The position numbers and the translations under genes are program-made. Below are positions 45,205 to 55,900 of a stretch of DNA of 64,000 bases, piece after piece (within the stretch, counting starts at the first letter, position 1; each line of letters opens with the position of its first letter). The notes below the pieces were generated by a model. That model made no database searches, was not told the DNA's origin, and saw only the letters and a list, made by a program, of their open reading frames with translations. The stretch comes from Terebella lapidaria. Taxonomy: Eukaryota; Annelida; Polychaeta; Terebellida; Terebellidae. The stretch lies in assembly GCA_949152475.1 (NCBI GenBank), contig OX424570.1:3274181-3338180 (forward strand), in the 5' to 3' direction.

Positions 45205-46496
45205 TCAGTACCGAGGTCCGTCTCGTCTATAGTCCGGCGGCTGTTTCCCTGAATAGGCGTTTCGCTGGAGCCGCGCACCCATGAAGAGGAGCATGCCACT
45301 AGAGCGGAATGACTTGATGCCGCGGTTCACATCTTGGCCACTGGAGGGCGCTGGCAGACTGTTCCGGCTGGAGTTTCTGAGCACGTGTCTGTCCGGACGT
45401 ACCGAGATCCACCGGAGCCGACTGTCCGACTGACAGGACCCCAGGCCCGCTGTGTGCATCACCAAGGTGACGGATTACAAATGTGGGCATATTTTGCATC
45501 ATTACGAATGAATGAAAAATCACAAAATGATACCACGTTTAATTCATGGTATTCCGACTTCATTAAATTTGATATACCTTCACGATTCCGAGAGAACTCA
45601 CGTTTGCACAATCTTTTACAATGATTCTTTGAAGCTGACGTGTAAGTGCGTCAGTTGAACATACTTGTGATATCAAACACATGACTATACCTGCTTTGTT
45701 ATTATGTCTCACCTGCGCTTGTCAAGCTAAGACTGGAGTTGCGCTTGGTGAAGGTCAACGACTGACGACAGCCTATCCCGGACTTCGCTTTTCGTCCGAC
45801 CCTTGACTCCACCGCGTCCTCATGCGTCTTAGTCGTGAGCGAGGCCACAGGGACATCCCCTGCATTGACGACTGGTTGTTTATGGATGTTCTCGGTACGC
45901 TCTAGAGGTTCTGATTCACGTTTCGAAGAGCGATCGAGAACTGATGTGCATGATCCGATGCTGGCGATATCAGATTCAGCTGCGGATCCACGGTTGTCAG
46001 GGAGGAGGAGTGCTGACGTCACTTCCGATACGATGGATGCACTATCGGGGTCATATTCGAGATCGGTATACGGATTTATGAGGGAAGTTCCCTCTGGCGT
46101 CGGGACGAACTGGATAGTGTGGTTGATCTCTCGGATGTCTTTTCCATCTCGTATGTTGCTGTCGAGATCGTCGCAACCGTTCTCTGAATTCAGGAAAGTC
46201 GACCCACACCTATGTCGTATCAAGACATCGCGTTTCTGGTACCGGGCTTTGTTCTTGGCGTGGAATCGACAGAAAGACAGCGCCAATAACGACAGGAGAA
46301 CCAGAGTCAGAAGCACGTACGGTAGCCACAAGAAAGACGGAGCGTCGTTTTCCTCCAACTGTAAACTCTCCGATACAGGAGGCGTTACTGCTTGCCTCTC
46401 CAAACTCAGGGCCGCGAGTTCCGCACCACTGTGCATATTTTGAGAAATGTTGGACCTATATCGGTCTGCTGACGAGCGATATAGAATTACCCAAAC
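45205..46496 (-). CDS. C-terminal exons of a single-pass membrane protein
   Basis: Two exons: 46496-45717 and about 45454-45205 (stop TGA). The first ends at donor GCAG|GTGAGA (phase 1) and the second begins after an ACACAG acceptor in matching phase, giving TSA-A-GLGSCQSDSRL. The upstream border is uncertain: an ATG lies at 46436, but the frame is open to an acceptor (GATTACAG|GTTTGGGTA at 46496), so more exons upstream are likely. One transmembrane helix (FLWLPYVLLTLVLLSLLAL) is followed by basic CRFHAKNKARYQKR, so the inside is C-terminal, with a cytoplasmic tail of ~280 residues rich in Ser/Asp. I recognise no known domain; a type I receptor-like protein is the best inference. Confidence 0.6.
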
Positions 46497-47708
46497 CTGT
46501 AATCTTTCAGTGAAAGTATGAGAATATTCAAACTAGAAACAAACATAAAATATATTATAAAAATATATACGGGTAGCCGAATTTAGACATAAAATGTCCA
46601 TTTGAAATACCGACACCAAATTCTGGATTAGATAAATAGTCTATGAATGTATATACTCACAGTTCGAATATGATGTTATAACTCTACAGTTGCCTGACAT
46701 GACACCATGTAAATACATGTATATGTTACCACTTTGCAGCAGAGTTATTTATTTGTGGAATTCCACTTGACAAAGCTCGGTTAATATCCCAAGAACTGCT
46801 TTCTAAAAGTGGCACCTCGCGAGTAACATGACACGCTGAACAGGTAAAATGTATCCCCGAGACAACACATGACATTGTGTGCTTCCCCAGCCCAGTGTCA
46901 GGTTTTCAATTAAAATAAAGGTACACGATTCTACTAGAGTAAAAATCGTGATTCTACTAGAGTAAAAAGGGAATATAAAGGACGGTATGTTGGCCCATAC
47001 CAATACGGTACTACTTTTACATGTATTATGTGTTAAAATATTAAAGTTTTATTTTAGTTTTCTTTTCCTATTGAAGAAAACGTTACCAAAGGTCCTAAAA
47101 AGCTTTTCCTGCATGGGAAATGTTTTCGTCGCAAGGGAAATTATTTTCCTATTAGAGAAATTATTTCAGTCGTAAGGGAAGGATGTATAAAATAATGTAA
47201 TTGACAAGATTAATAGAAAGGATGTATAAAATAATGTCGAAGGGTAAACTATTTTCCCTGCGAAGGAAATATCTTCCCGTGAGGTAAACCATTTCCTCAC
47301 AGGGCAAATAGTTCTTCTCGCAGGGAAAAAGCACAGGGAAAATAACATACCTTGTGAGGAAGACGTTTCTCTAGCAGGGAAAATCCCCAGGGAACGAGTA
47401 GTTTGCTGGAAAAAATGCTTATCTCACGGAAAAATATTATAAGAGGTTTGATCAGTAAAGAAGCTTACTAGAAAATTGCATTATCCATAAAATATTCTCA
47501 TTTTAATGTAAATCGGATACCGCTTTTGAAAGTCAAACTTGACATCTTAGTCATTTTGTAATACATCTTCAAAATCACATACTAGTGCAGCAAAGTTCGA
47601 TGAAAGCATCGAATTGTACAATTCGAACTGAGTAGCATATCAGGAATGTGTCTTCACTTGGAATGTAATCATAGCTGAGATATTTTCTTCCATTGTGATT
47701 ATTGTACC
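46497..47708. other. Non-coding with a cluster of GGGAAA/TTTCCC motifs
   Basis: At 47060-47400 short strings such as CGCAAGGGAAAT, TTTTCCCTGCG, CTCGCAGGGAAA and AGCAGGGAAAATC recur about every 25-35 bp in both orientations. GGATGTATAAAATAATGT is duplicated at about 47182 and 47218. No gene recognised. Confidence 0.45.
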
Positions 47709-47973
47709 GCCATTACCAAGGGCGCAACCACTGGGGGGGTCGGGGGGGTCACGACCCCCCCAACCTTTGTGGTGACCCCCCCAACTTTGGGACAGTTTTT
47801 TTTTTGTAGGAGATATAATGTTATATGTGCATAGAATTAATGCTAAAAAACCATCAGATGAAACCAAATACCACCATTTATCATGTGTATTTCAAAAAAA
47901 TTTCCGGGGGCATGCCCCCAGACCCCCCTATAGTGTTGCTTCACTCCTTCGGGGCTCGCGTTAGAAAATCATG

Positions 47974-48727
47974 TGTAGTAATTTTAGCGACTGTTACTCC
48001 CGTCCCTCCCGCGCACTACACATTTCCACAACAAACATTCATTCTACATGACTTACATACAGGACAAGTACACACTATACGATCACAAGCATAAACTCCA
48101 TGTAGTCATGGTTACATACACAGGTCAAACCACGCACCTGCGGCCCCGCTAGCTCAGTACACTCGGCCCCGTTTACTCGACCTTGACCTTCACATGCACT
48201 GACTTCTAAACATAGAACTTGACACACATACTCCATACATCACGTGCACACATACAGGCATTACAAGTATTAACACGAGCCGGGGAAACCCACTTTCCCG
48301 GTGACATCAGCGCATTGCACCACACATTCAACCTATCACAACACCGCTTACACTTGGCGGGAAATTACACAGCCACATGGTCCCTCGGCCCCGGTCTACT
48401 GCGCAGAAGTGTAGTGTAAATCCCAGTGACAGGACGTCTATACAAAAGCTCCTGTGAAGACTGTCGATATTAATATACGAACTGAATATAAGTGATATAT
48501 AAACCATTGGATATATGTGCAAGATATATAAAGGACTATACTAGGAATATAGAAATATAGACTGGGATATCATCCGACGTAGGTGAGAGTGCGGCCCTGA
48601 TTGTGAGTGACTGAATCATTGTTCCTATCACCACAATAAACAGTTGAATTGAAACTGCCGGCTTATTGAATCACACGACGACCCAGTTAAACCGGCTTAA
48701 TATCGGCCGTGAACGATATTCTTCACA
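47974..48727 (+). repeat. 5' LTR of the young Gypsy element
   Basis: 754 bp, TG...CA. Contains a TATA-like box and a polyadenylation signal (separate entries). The open frames inside recur unchanged in the 3' LTR and are not genes. Confidence 0.95.
48525..48534 (+). promoter_or_regulatory. Putative LTR TATA box
   Basis: TATATAAAGG, the best TATA match in the LTR, about 110 bp before the AATAAA at 48635-48640. That spacing would give a short R region between start and polyadenylation. The assignment is by motif only. Confidence 0.45.
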
Positions 48728-48728
48728 T

Positions 48729-48746
48729 TGGCGCCGTTCGACCAGG
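48729..48746 (+). other. Primer-binding site of the young Gypsy element
   Basis: TGGCGCCGTTCGACCAGG begins one base after the 5' LTR. TGG pairs with the CCA end of a tRNA; the identity of the tRNA was not determined. Confidence 0.65.
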
Positions 48747-48788
48747 ATCTGAGCTAGTCTCGGAGTATCGACCCAGACCTGACCGGCA

Positions 48789-51368
48789 TTGATGGCATTG
48801 GCCCCGGGAGCCTCCCGCGGTGAGCCACTCGACCCTACGGATGATGAAGTGACGATCAATCCGAATCCGGCCTTCCGACCTTCCGGCCCTCGCTCAGTTG
48901 CCATGAGCGATACAGTTCCACTGTCGCAGGAGCAACAACCGTCCGGCCTTTTCGACTCCATTGGCGACCATTCGTCCCTGAGATCGTTTTCGCCGCCTAC
49001 CGACCTGGTGCAGGAGTTCCTAGACGAAGACCCGCTCGCGCCGTCACATACAGTAAGTGACATTCTGCGTGCACACGCTAGAGCGTACTCGGCCACGCCG
49101 GCTAGAGCGACCCAGAAAAGTGACTTTGCCGACAGAAACTATACGCGCTCACGTCAAAGAGCGAGCGTAGATTGTGATATCGACCCAGAACAATTAGCAG
49201 TGGACGTTCGGCCGGTAACCATAGACACGTCAATGGTTACGCACCCACCAAGTAACGCTCGGATACAACAGTGGGTTTGTCAGTCTGACAATGTTCCGGA
49301 ATCGACCCCGCCGCACGCTTATTCGGCCAATCGACCCCTGGCGCCGTCCATGACGCCGAGACAACACGGCCCCGCGCCAGAAATGTACTCACGCATACCG
49401 ACCGAGCCTACGGTGGTAGAGTACACACGACCCAGCCAGACGGGAGCGACATCCGAAGACATCCTGATGACGACCGCTACCCGGATCGCGACGCCGCTAC
49501 GACAACAACGACCCAGCGACACAATGGCGGAACCTCGCGCCACCATGCGACAAGCGCGATCCCGACAAGCACCCTCGACATCAAGTCGCCGACCCTGCGA
49601 CCCCGACACGCCGACTTCCGACACACGCGTCCCCGCGCCGACCACGCACCGACCATCGCCGACTACCGGAGAACAACCGCGCTTCGATCCGTCGCAAGAT
49701 CAAGTTGTGTCTGCTCCGGCAGAAAATGTTGTGCCAATGATCGGACCTCCGATCTCACAACCAGTCGGAAACACCAACGGATATGGTGTACCGCCAGTCG
49801 GATACCCTGGCGCAACAAGCGGTGTTCCAAATGGAGTAGCTGTCGGATACTATTCACCGCATGTCGGCTACGCGAACCCACCGCCTGGATATGGTGGCGT
49901 TCCCAGCGTGATCGCTGACACCGGCTATCATGGTGCACAACCCGGATTAGTGTACCATGGTGTATGCCCAGATGGATCGGTATACCGATATCCACCACCG
50001 GCTGTATTCCCACCCTCAGTCGGGATACCATGGGTGACGCCTCCATACAGTCAACCGGCCCCCGCTGCACAAGCACCACCTGACCCCAGTCACACGACGG
50101 CACCACCCGCCGCCTCGCTCGCCGTCTCCGCGACGACAGCACCGACCGCCCCCGCTAACGCGACCCCGATCGGCCCAGATACGACGGCTCCGGCGACTTC
50201 GGCTGTTCCGACTCCGACGGCCACTACAGCGACTACACCAGTTGCGGTGAGTGTTGACACGCCCACGCCACAGAGACTCACGTCTGAGCCCCAAACGTTG
50301 GCTACGGCTAAAATGGCTCAATGGCGTGCGACCTTTAAGGAGGGCAATCTCACTCAATACATTCGGAGTTTCGAACAATTCACTGCGGCCTTTACTTACT
50401 CCGACCTCAACAAGACGACGACCTTCCGGAGCACGCTACGCGGCCGCGCTGAAGCGCTAGCTCTAAATATCCCGGTCGCAACTCCCTGGGGAGAGTTCCG
50501 TCGCCAACTCCTAGAGGGCTGGGAACCCGAGCCCCGTCGACAGTCGAAACGGGACGATTTCCCGTTCCTCAAGCGGGAACGAAAAGAGGACGCGGAACAC
50601 TACATGGAGCGACTCCAGGCCCTGGCGGAGCAAGTGTTCGATGACGTTACGCCAACGTCGCGGCAACGAACTGTAATTGCACAATTCGTGAACGGCCAAC
50701 CCGACCCCATTGCCGATAAACTGTGTGCCCTCACTTTTAACAGTTACAGTGAGGCACTTACGGCCGTTCTCAAGGTAGAGAGTCGTCAACAGAGGACAGC
50801 CAGAGATCGACATCGAGGCACACGACGTGCTGACATTTCCGCAAGCGGATACGCGGAAGACGACCCTGTCAATGAAGAACTGTCCTGTGCCATGGGACAA
50901 GTCACTCAGGGGGAAACACTAACCCCAGAGCAAATTGCGGCCTACTACGACCCCGCGGACAGTGACACTACCGGCCTACAAGGTTGCGACGAACACTCAG
51001 TGCCAACCAGCTCACGCGAGTGGGTGGCTGAAGCCTTCCAGTGCGTCCTTAGTGACGAGAATGGACTGTGCGAGGAAACGGCTATCTTCTCTGTCCTACG
51101 AACAACGGCCCCGATGAAAGGTGATCGACCCCCGCAACCCGGACGACCCATGGTTTGCTTCTTTTGCAAGAAGCCCGGCCATCGCTGGATGCGGTGCTTT
51201 CGGCTTAAGGATGTGCTAGTACGTAACGGCATGAAACCGCTAGCATTTCGGCCCAATGGTCCCGGTACTGACAGAAGGACAGCTCAAGTGTTGTCAGTAC
51301 CTAACCAAACCGGTAACCAAACTAAACCGGCCCCACCAACACCGCCGACCCCGTCGTCAAACCAGTAG
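48789..51368 (+). CDS. Gag of the young Gypsy element
   Basis: 859-codon frame; the first ATG is at 48792. The first ~500 residues are Pro/Thr/Ala-rich and low-complexity, including a Gly/Tyr/Pro-rich stretch (YGVPPVGYPG, VGYANPPPGYGG). Residues ~520-660 match the retrotransposon gag (capsid) region (WRATFKEGNLTQYIRSFEQF, ...DAEHYMERLQALAEQVF). A CCHC zinc knuckle follows at ~788 (CFFCKKPGHRWMRC). It forms the particle and binds RNA. Looks whole. The N-terminal low-complexity extension makes it longer than most Gypsy gags. Confidence 0.93.
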   Translation: MMALAPGASRGEPLDPTDDEVTINPNPAFRPSGPRSVAMSDTVPLSQEQQPSGLFDSIGDHSSLRSFSPPTDLVQEFLDEDPLAPSHTVSDILRAHARAYSATPARATQKSDFADRNYTRSRQRASVDCDIDPEQLAVDVRPVTIDTSMVTHPPSNARIQQWVCQSDNVPESTPPHAYSANRPLAPSMTPRQHGPAPEMYSRIPTEPTVVEYTRPSQTGATSEDILMTTATRIATPLRQQRPSDTMAEPRATMRQARSRQAPSTSSRRPCDPDTPTSDTRVPAPTTHRPSPTTGEQPRFDPSQDQVVSAPAENVVPMIGPPISQPVGNTNGYGVPPVGYPGATSGVPNGVAVGYYSPHVGYANPPPGYGGVPSVIADTGYHGAQPGLVYHGVCPDGSVYRYPPPAVFPPSVGIPWVTPPYSQPAPAAQAPPDPSHTTAPPAASLAVSATTAPTAPANATPIGPDTTAPATSAVPTPTATTATTPVAVSVDTPTPQRLTSEPQTLATAKMAQWRATFKEGNLTQYIRSFEQFTAAFTYSDLNKTTTFRSTLRGRAEALALNIPVATPWGEFRRQLLEGWEPEPRRQSKRDDFPFLKRERKEDAEHYMERLQALAEQVFDDVTPTSRQRTVIAQFVNGQPDPIADKLCALTFNSYSEALTAVLKVESRQQRTARDRHRGTRRADISASGYAEDDPVNEELSCAMGQVTQGETLTPEQIAAYYDPADSDTTGLQGCDEHSVPTSSREWVAEAFQCVLSDENGLCEETAIFSVLRTTAPMKGDRPPQPGRPMVCFFCKKPGHRWMRCFRLKDVLVRNGMKPLAFRPNGPGTDRRTAQVLSVPNQTGNQTKPAPPTPPTPSSNQ

Positions 51369-51507
51369 GGGAAGGTGCTGAGGAGCAAGGACCTTCCAGA
51401 CAACAGGACAACGTTCCCCGCTCCACATCTGCGGTTGTCACGACTACTGTACCGGTAACGACACCAATAACGACCCCGCAGCCGGCCCAGCCCACACCTC
51501 AGCTCCT

Positions 51508-51626
51508 TGAAGGGGTGTGTACAAAATGTCAAGCTCCGACCCCGAAATCGGCCTCTTTTCATGAAGGGGTGTCCGCACCGCGGCCACAGCGACCACCACG
51601 TGGAGACCGTCGTCCTGAAGGGGTGT
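51508..51626 (+). repeat. Three copies of the polypurine-tract motif at the gag-pol junction
   Basis: TGAAGGGGTGT occurs at 51508, 51562 and 51616, exactly 54 nt apart. The same 11-mer at 60639-60649 is the polypurine tract before the 3' LTR. In the pol frame each copy encodes EGV. The intervening 43 bases are much less alike than the motif, so this is not a simple recent tandem duplication. Confidence 0.85.
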
Positions 51627-54600
51627 CACCCCCGACCGCCAACGGCACCGGAACGGACAGCATGTCCGAGATCGAGTGGATCTCCGACGACGGAGGATTC
51701 TACGCTTTTCCGAGTGGACCGGAATCCAAACTGCCGCCTCTGCACACACTCTTCCGGCCACCGCTAGACGACCCCGAAATTCCGCCTGTCATCAACAACT
51801 CCAGCGCCACCAATCACAAATGCTGGAAGTTGCCGGTACACGTCGGAAACAAGACGATAAAGGCTGTACTCGACTCCGGAGCGCAGATCTCCCTGCTCCG
51901 ACGCGATCAGCTACGTCACGTCCCCGCTGACCAGCGACATTTGCGGTCTACTTCGGCTATTATTCGTGACGTCACCGGACAGTCGAGCCCGATCGATGGA
52001 CTGATCGACCTCTCAATACAGGTCGGAACCAACCATATGGTCGTAACCTTTTGTGTGGCTGACATACATGACGACATGATTCTCGGCATGAACTTTTTTC
52101 GGCAAGCTCACGCTGTAGTGAATTACGGTGAAGGGACGATACAGGTACACAAAGAAATCCTGTTCGCCCATAAAGACATTGAGGCCAATGTTGTCAGAAT
52201 GGCCGTGCGACGAGCTGTCACCGTCCCCGCACGCAGCGAAGCAATAGTGGAGCTGGTCCCGACTTCCCGAGTTCGAGTTCGACAACACCCGAGGATAGTC
52301 CAGCCACTTACGACCTTTCCCGAGGAAACCGACCTCATCATGGGGAGAACACTTACGACCCTGAATCGGCAGTGCGTAAAGGTGTCGGTAGTCAATCCAG
52401 CAGATACCGGCATTACGCTCACCCGTTCCGACCCTGTCGCCATAGCAAGCCCTGTCGAAAGTGTCGTCGGAGCTCTGCCACGACCCGGAGAGGAGCCCGA
52501 CCCGGCCACGGTAGACGCCAGTCACTACCGCGACCTACCGCCACATCTACAAGAAATGGTGGATCGCGCCGGACTAGCGCCGGAACAGCATCGGCGTTGC
52601 GCCAACCTGGTTCACCAATACCAGGACACATTTATGCACCCAGACGGCCAACTGGGACGGACCCAAGTCGTCCAGCATAGAATCGACACCGGCAACTCGG
52701 CCCCAATTCGACAACGACAGCGACGCGTCCCTCAGGCGCAGCAAAGCATCATCGACGAGGAGATCGACAAGATGCTCCGCTTGGGGTGTATTGAGCCGTC
52801 CGATTCGCCCTGGAGCGCACAGGTAGTGCTCGTGCGGAAGAAGAACGGACAAGTACGCTTCTGTGTCGACTATCGGCTCCTGAATGACGTCACCCGCAAG
52901 GATTCGTATCCCTTGCCCAACATTCAGGACACTCATGACGCCCTGGCAGGCGCCAACTACTTCTCGGCCCTAGACCTGGCCTCTGGCTACTGGCAGGTTG
53001 AAGTCGACCCCAGCGACAGACCGAAGACTGCCTTCGCCACAAGGAAGGGACTCTATCAGTTTAAGGTCATGCCATTCGGCCTTAGCAACGCCCCGGCAAC
53101 CTTCGAACGGCTTATGGAGACCATACTCCGTGGTTACTTGTGGACCCGGTGTATGTGCTATCTCGATGACGTGATAGCTTACGGCAGAACATTCGATCAG
53201 GCACTCGCAAACCTGGAAGCGGTCCTGGATCGAATCAGATCGGCAGGCCTGAAACTTCAGCCCAAGAAGTGTGAGTTGTTCCAACGGGAAATCTTGTACT
53301 TGGGGTTCATAGTGAGCGGCCAAGGAATCCGAGTCGACCCCAACAAAGTCAAAGCCATCAGAGAATGGCCGACCCCGTGCGAGATCACCGACGTCAGGGC
53401 TTTCCTTGGTTTCGCCAACTACCACAGGCGATTCATCAAGGACTACGCTGAGATCGCTGAACCTCTCGTAGCGCTTACCCGAGGTGAATGCCACTTCACT
53501 TGGGGACCGGCCCAGCGACGAGCTTTCCAGCGACTCCGCGACGCCCTCATCAAGGCGCCCAAGCTCGCTCATCCGACCCAGAATCCGGAGGACTACTTCA
53601 TCCTCGATACGGATGCAAGTGGCTTTGCTGTGGGAGGAGCCCTCTCACAAAGGGTTAACGGGAAGGAGATCCCCATCGGGTTCGCCAGCAAGACCCTGTC
53701 CCGGACCCAGCGGAACTATTGCACCACCTATCGGGAACTACTGGCAGTAGTTGAGATGGTGCAACACTATCGGCACTACCTCTGGGGTAGGAAATTCCTC
53801 CTCCGAACCGACCATAGCTCGCTAAGGTGGCTGAAAAACTACAGCGACGCCGACGGCATGCTCGCTAGGTGGCTCGCCAAGCTACAGCAGTATGACTTTC
53901 GGATAGAGCATCGACCCGGAAAATTACACGGTAACGCCGACGGCTTGTCACGGTGCCACAGTTGCAAACACCAAGACTGTCCCGGACGACTCGTCACACC
54001 TCCGACCGACCCAGAAACAAGTTCCGGAGAACTTCCAGTTCGTCGGATAACTGTTGTTCCGACCCAGACAAGGGCAGACCTCCTGGACAGTGATTCGATA
54101 ACATCACCGGTCTTGCCCCAGCTAGTTTCGGCACGCCAAGTTGTTCGAGTCCGTGCTTTGGACGCCACACTTGATGGACAAAAGTGGCTTTCGGACTATT
54201 CGACCCAGGACATTGTCGCAGCACAGCAAGCCGACCCCAGCGTCGGAAAAGTGCGGCAATGGATACTAGCCGGCACTAAGCCTGACTCGCGAGAAGTCGC
54301 CCGCCAAGGAGAGGAGGTAAAGACACTTGTTTCTCGCTGGAACCTCCTGGCGTTACAAGACGGAGTGCTGGTTCGACATATAAAACCCGACCCTGCTGGA
54401 CGGCCCGTGGTGCAAACCGTGCTCCCCGTAGCACTCAGGACACAAGTTTTGCACCAACTGCACGACCTCAAGATTGTCGGACATCTCGGCATACAGCGTA
54501 CCATCGAGAGAGTCAGGCGCCGATTCTACTGGCCCGGCTTGGCGCTGGACGTCGCCCGCTGGTGTGCCCGCTGCCCGCAATGTGTGACCCGCAAGGGTAA

Positions 54601-55900
54601 ACCGGCCCCAAAAAGATCGCCCCTGACACAGCTACCGACAGGAGCGCCGTTCGACAGAATAGCGATGGACATCCTCGACACCCACAAGGTCACGGGAAGA
54701 GGCTATCGGTATGTACTAGTCGTGTCGGACTACTTTACGAAGTACACTGACGCTTTTCCGCTACGGCGACATACGGCCAAAAATGTTGCCGACACCCTGG
54801 TGAATCGGTGGATAGTCTACCACGGTGTCCCCAAAGCGGTCCATAGCGATCAAGGTACTGAGTTTGAGTCGTCCCTGTTCCGGCATGTTGTGCGTCTACT
54901 GGGCGCTAAGAAGATTCGTACGACCCCATACCGACCCCAGAGCGACGGCCAGGTTGAGCGATTCAACAGGACATTGCTCAACATGCTGAGTGCGTTCGTC
55001 AGCGATCGTGCAAACGATTGGGACTTGCACTTGCCATATGTGTTAATGGCCTATCGAACCTCAGTACACTCGTCCACGGGATGCACCCCGCATCTGATGG
55101 TGTATGGACATGAGTGTAACTTGCCAGTCGACCTCATGTTTCCGACCTACGACCCTGAGCCTCTACCTCCGTGTGGTCCGGAGTATGTGGAGTATTTGCG
55201 GCAAGCCATCAGAACGGCCCACGGTTTCGCACAAGACCATCTCGAGAAAGCGGCAATTCGGCAAAAGATGGGTTATGACGCCCACGCGAAACCACGACCC
55301 CAGTTTCAACCAGGCGAACTGGTCCGGTATTATTATCTGCCACTCACGCAGAATAATAAGTTCGCTCGGCCCTGGACTGGTCCCTGGAGGATCATCGACC
55401 GTGTGACCGAGGTGGATTACCGAATCGCCCTGGTTTCCAACCCTCGGAACACTCGTGTTGTTCATCTGGATGTGCTCAAGCCATACGAAGGTGACAACCA
55501 AGCGGCCCACATCTACTCCGACCCTGTACGACCCACGTCGTCGTCAAGCAAGTCCGACCCAGAACAGTCACCCGACCCCATGGGACTTCTCAAGGAGTTC
55601 TATTACCCTTGGGAGGTAACAGTCCAAGATCGGCATACTGATTCAGACCAGACAGCAGAGTCTGATTCGCAAACGACCCAGGATCGTCAATCGCGATCTC
55701 CGACTTCATCCGGCTCAAGTCGACATCGGCAACGGAAAAGATCACACAGATCAAGTTCCGACACACCAAAACCGGCACGCAAGACACGCAGGCAAAAGCC
55801 TGTGGTATCTTCCGACCCCGAGACAAGCGAGGCTACGCCCCCGCCTGCACGACCAAATCGACCCAGACGCCACGCACGCAGACCGGCCCGATATAGATAA
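51515..55900 (+). CDS. Pol of the young Gypsy element (PR-RT-RNase H-IN)
   Basis: 1461 residues from a GTG; no ATG precedes the first domain closely. It lies in another frame and about 150 nt after the gag stop. The family commonly reaches pol by frameshifting, read-through or processing, and which applies here is unknown. Aspartic protease VLDSGAQISLL (~117); RT FCVDYRLLND (~448) and catalytic YLDDVI (~548); RNase H DTDASGFAVGGALSQ (~698); integrase HHCC zinc motif (HDLKIVGHLG...CARCPQC, ~982-1022) and DDE core with MDIL and HSDQGTEFE. The C-terminal tail is Ser/Arg-rich without a recognised chromodomain. Looks whole. Confidence 0.96.
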   Translation: MCTKCQAPTPKSASFHEGVSAPRPQRPPRGDRRPEGVSPPTANGTGTDSMSEIEWISDDGGFYAFPSGPESKLPPLHTLFRPPLDDPEIPPVINNSSATNHKCWKLPVHVGNKTIKAVLDSGAQISLLRRDQLRHVPADQRHLRSTSAIIRDVTGQSSPIDGLIDLSIQVGTNHMVVTFCVADIHDDMILGMNFFRQAHAVVNYGEGTIQVHKEILFAHKDIEANVVRMAVRRAVTVPARSEAIVELVPTSRVRVRQHPRIVQPLTTFPEETDLIMGRTLTTLNRQCVKVSVVNPADTGITLTRSDPVAIASPVESVVGALPRPGEEPDPATVDASHYRDLPPHLQEMVDRAGLAPEQHRRCANLVHQYQDTFMHPDGQLGRTQVVQHRIDTGNSAPIRQRQRRVPQAQQSIIDEEIDKMLRLGCIEPSDSPWSAQVVLVRKKNGQVRFCVDYRLLNDVTRKDSYPLPNIQDTHDALAGANYFSALDLASGYWQVEVDPSDRPKTAFATRKGLYQFKVMPFGLSNAPATFERLMETILRGYLWTRCMCYLDDVIAYGRTFDQALANLEAVLDRIRSAGLKLQPKKCELFQREILYLGFIVSGQGIRVDPNKVKAIREWPTPCEITDVRAFLGFANYHRRFIKDYAEIAEPLVALTRGECHFTWGPAQRRAFQRLRDALIKAPKLAHPTQNPEDYFILDTDASGFAVGGALSQRVNGKEIPIGFASKTLSRTQRNYCTTYRELLAVVEMVQHYRHYLWGRKFLLRTDHSSLRWLKNYSDADGMLARWLAKLQQYDFRIEHRPGKLHGNADGLSRCHSCKHQDCPGRLVTPPTDPETSSGELPVRRITVVPTQTRADLLDSDSITSPVLPQLVSARQVVRVRALDATLDGQKWLSDYSTQDIVAAQQADPSVGKVRQWILAGTKPDSREVARQGEEVKTLVSRWNLLALQDGVLVRHIKPDPAGRPVVQTVLPVALRTQVLHQLHDLKIVGHLGIQRTIERVRRRFYWPGLALDVARWCARCPQCVTRKGKPAPKRSPLTQLPTGAPFDRIAMDILDTHKVTGRGYRYVLVVSDYFTKYTDAFPLRRHTAKNVADTLVNRWIVYHGVPKAVHSDQGTEFESSLFRHVVRLLGAKKIRTTPYRPQSDGQVERFNRTLLNMLSAFVSDRANDWDLHLPYVLMAYRTSVHSSTGCTPHLMVYGHECNLPVDLMFPTYDPEPLPPCGPEYVEYLRQAIRTAHGFAQDHLEKAAIRQKMGYDAHAKPRPQFQPGELVRYYYLPLTQNNKFARPWTGPWRIIDRVTEVDYRIALVSNPRNTRVVHLDVLKPYEGDNQAAHIYSDPVRPTSSSSKSDPEQSPDPMGLLKEFYYPWEVTVQDRHTDSDQTAESDSQTTQDRQSRSPTSSGSSRHRQRKRSHRSSSDTPKPARKTRRQKPVVSSDPETSEATPPPARPNRPRRHARRPARYR

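Noticed and set aside
48219-48522. Short frames repeated at 60897-61200
   Set aside because: They are LTR sequence, present in both LTRs.
49319-50378. Several long minus-strand frames across gag and pol
   Set aside because: GC-rich, low-complexity coding sequence opens antisense frames; no motif in them.
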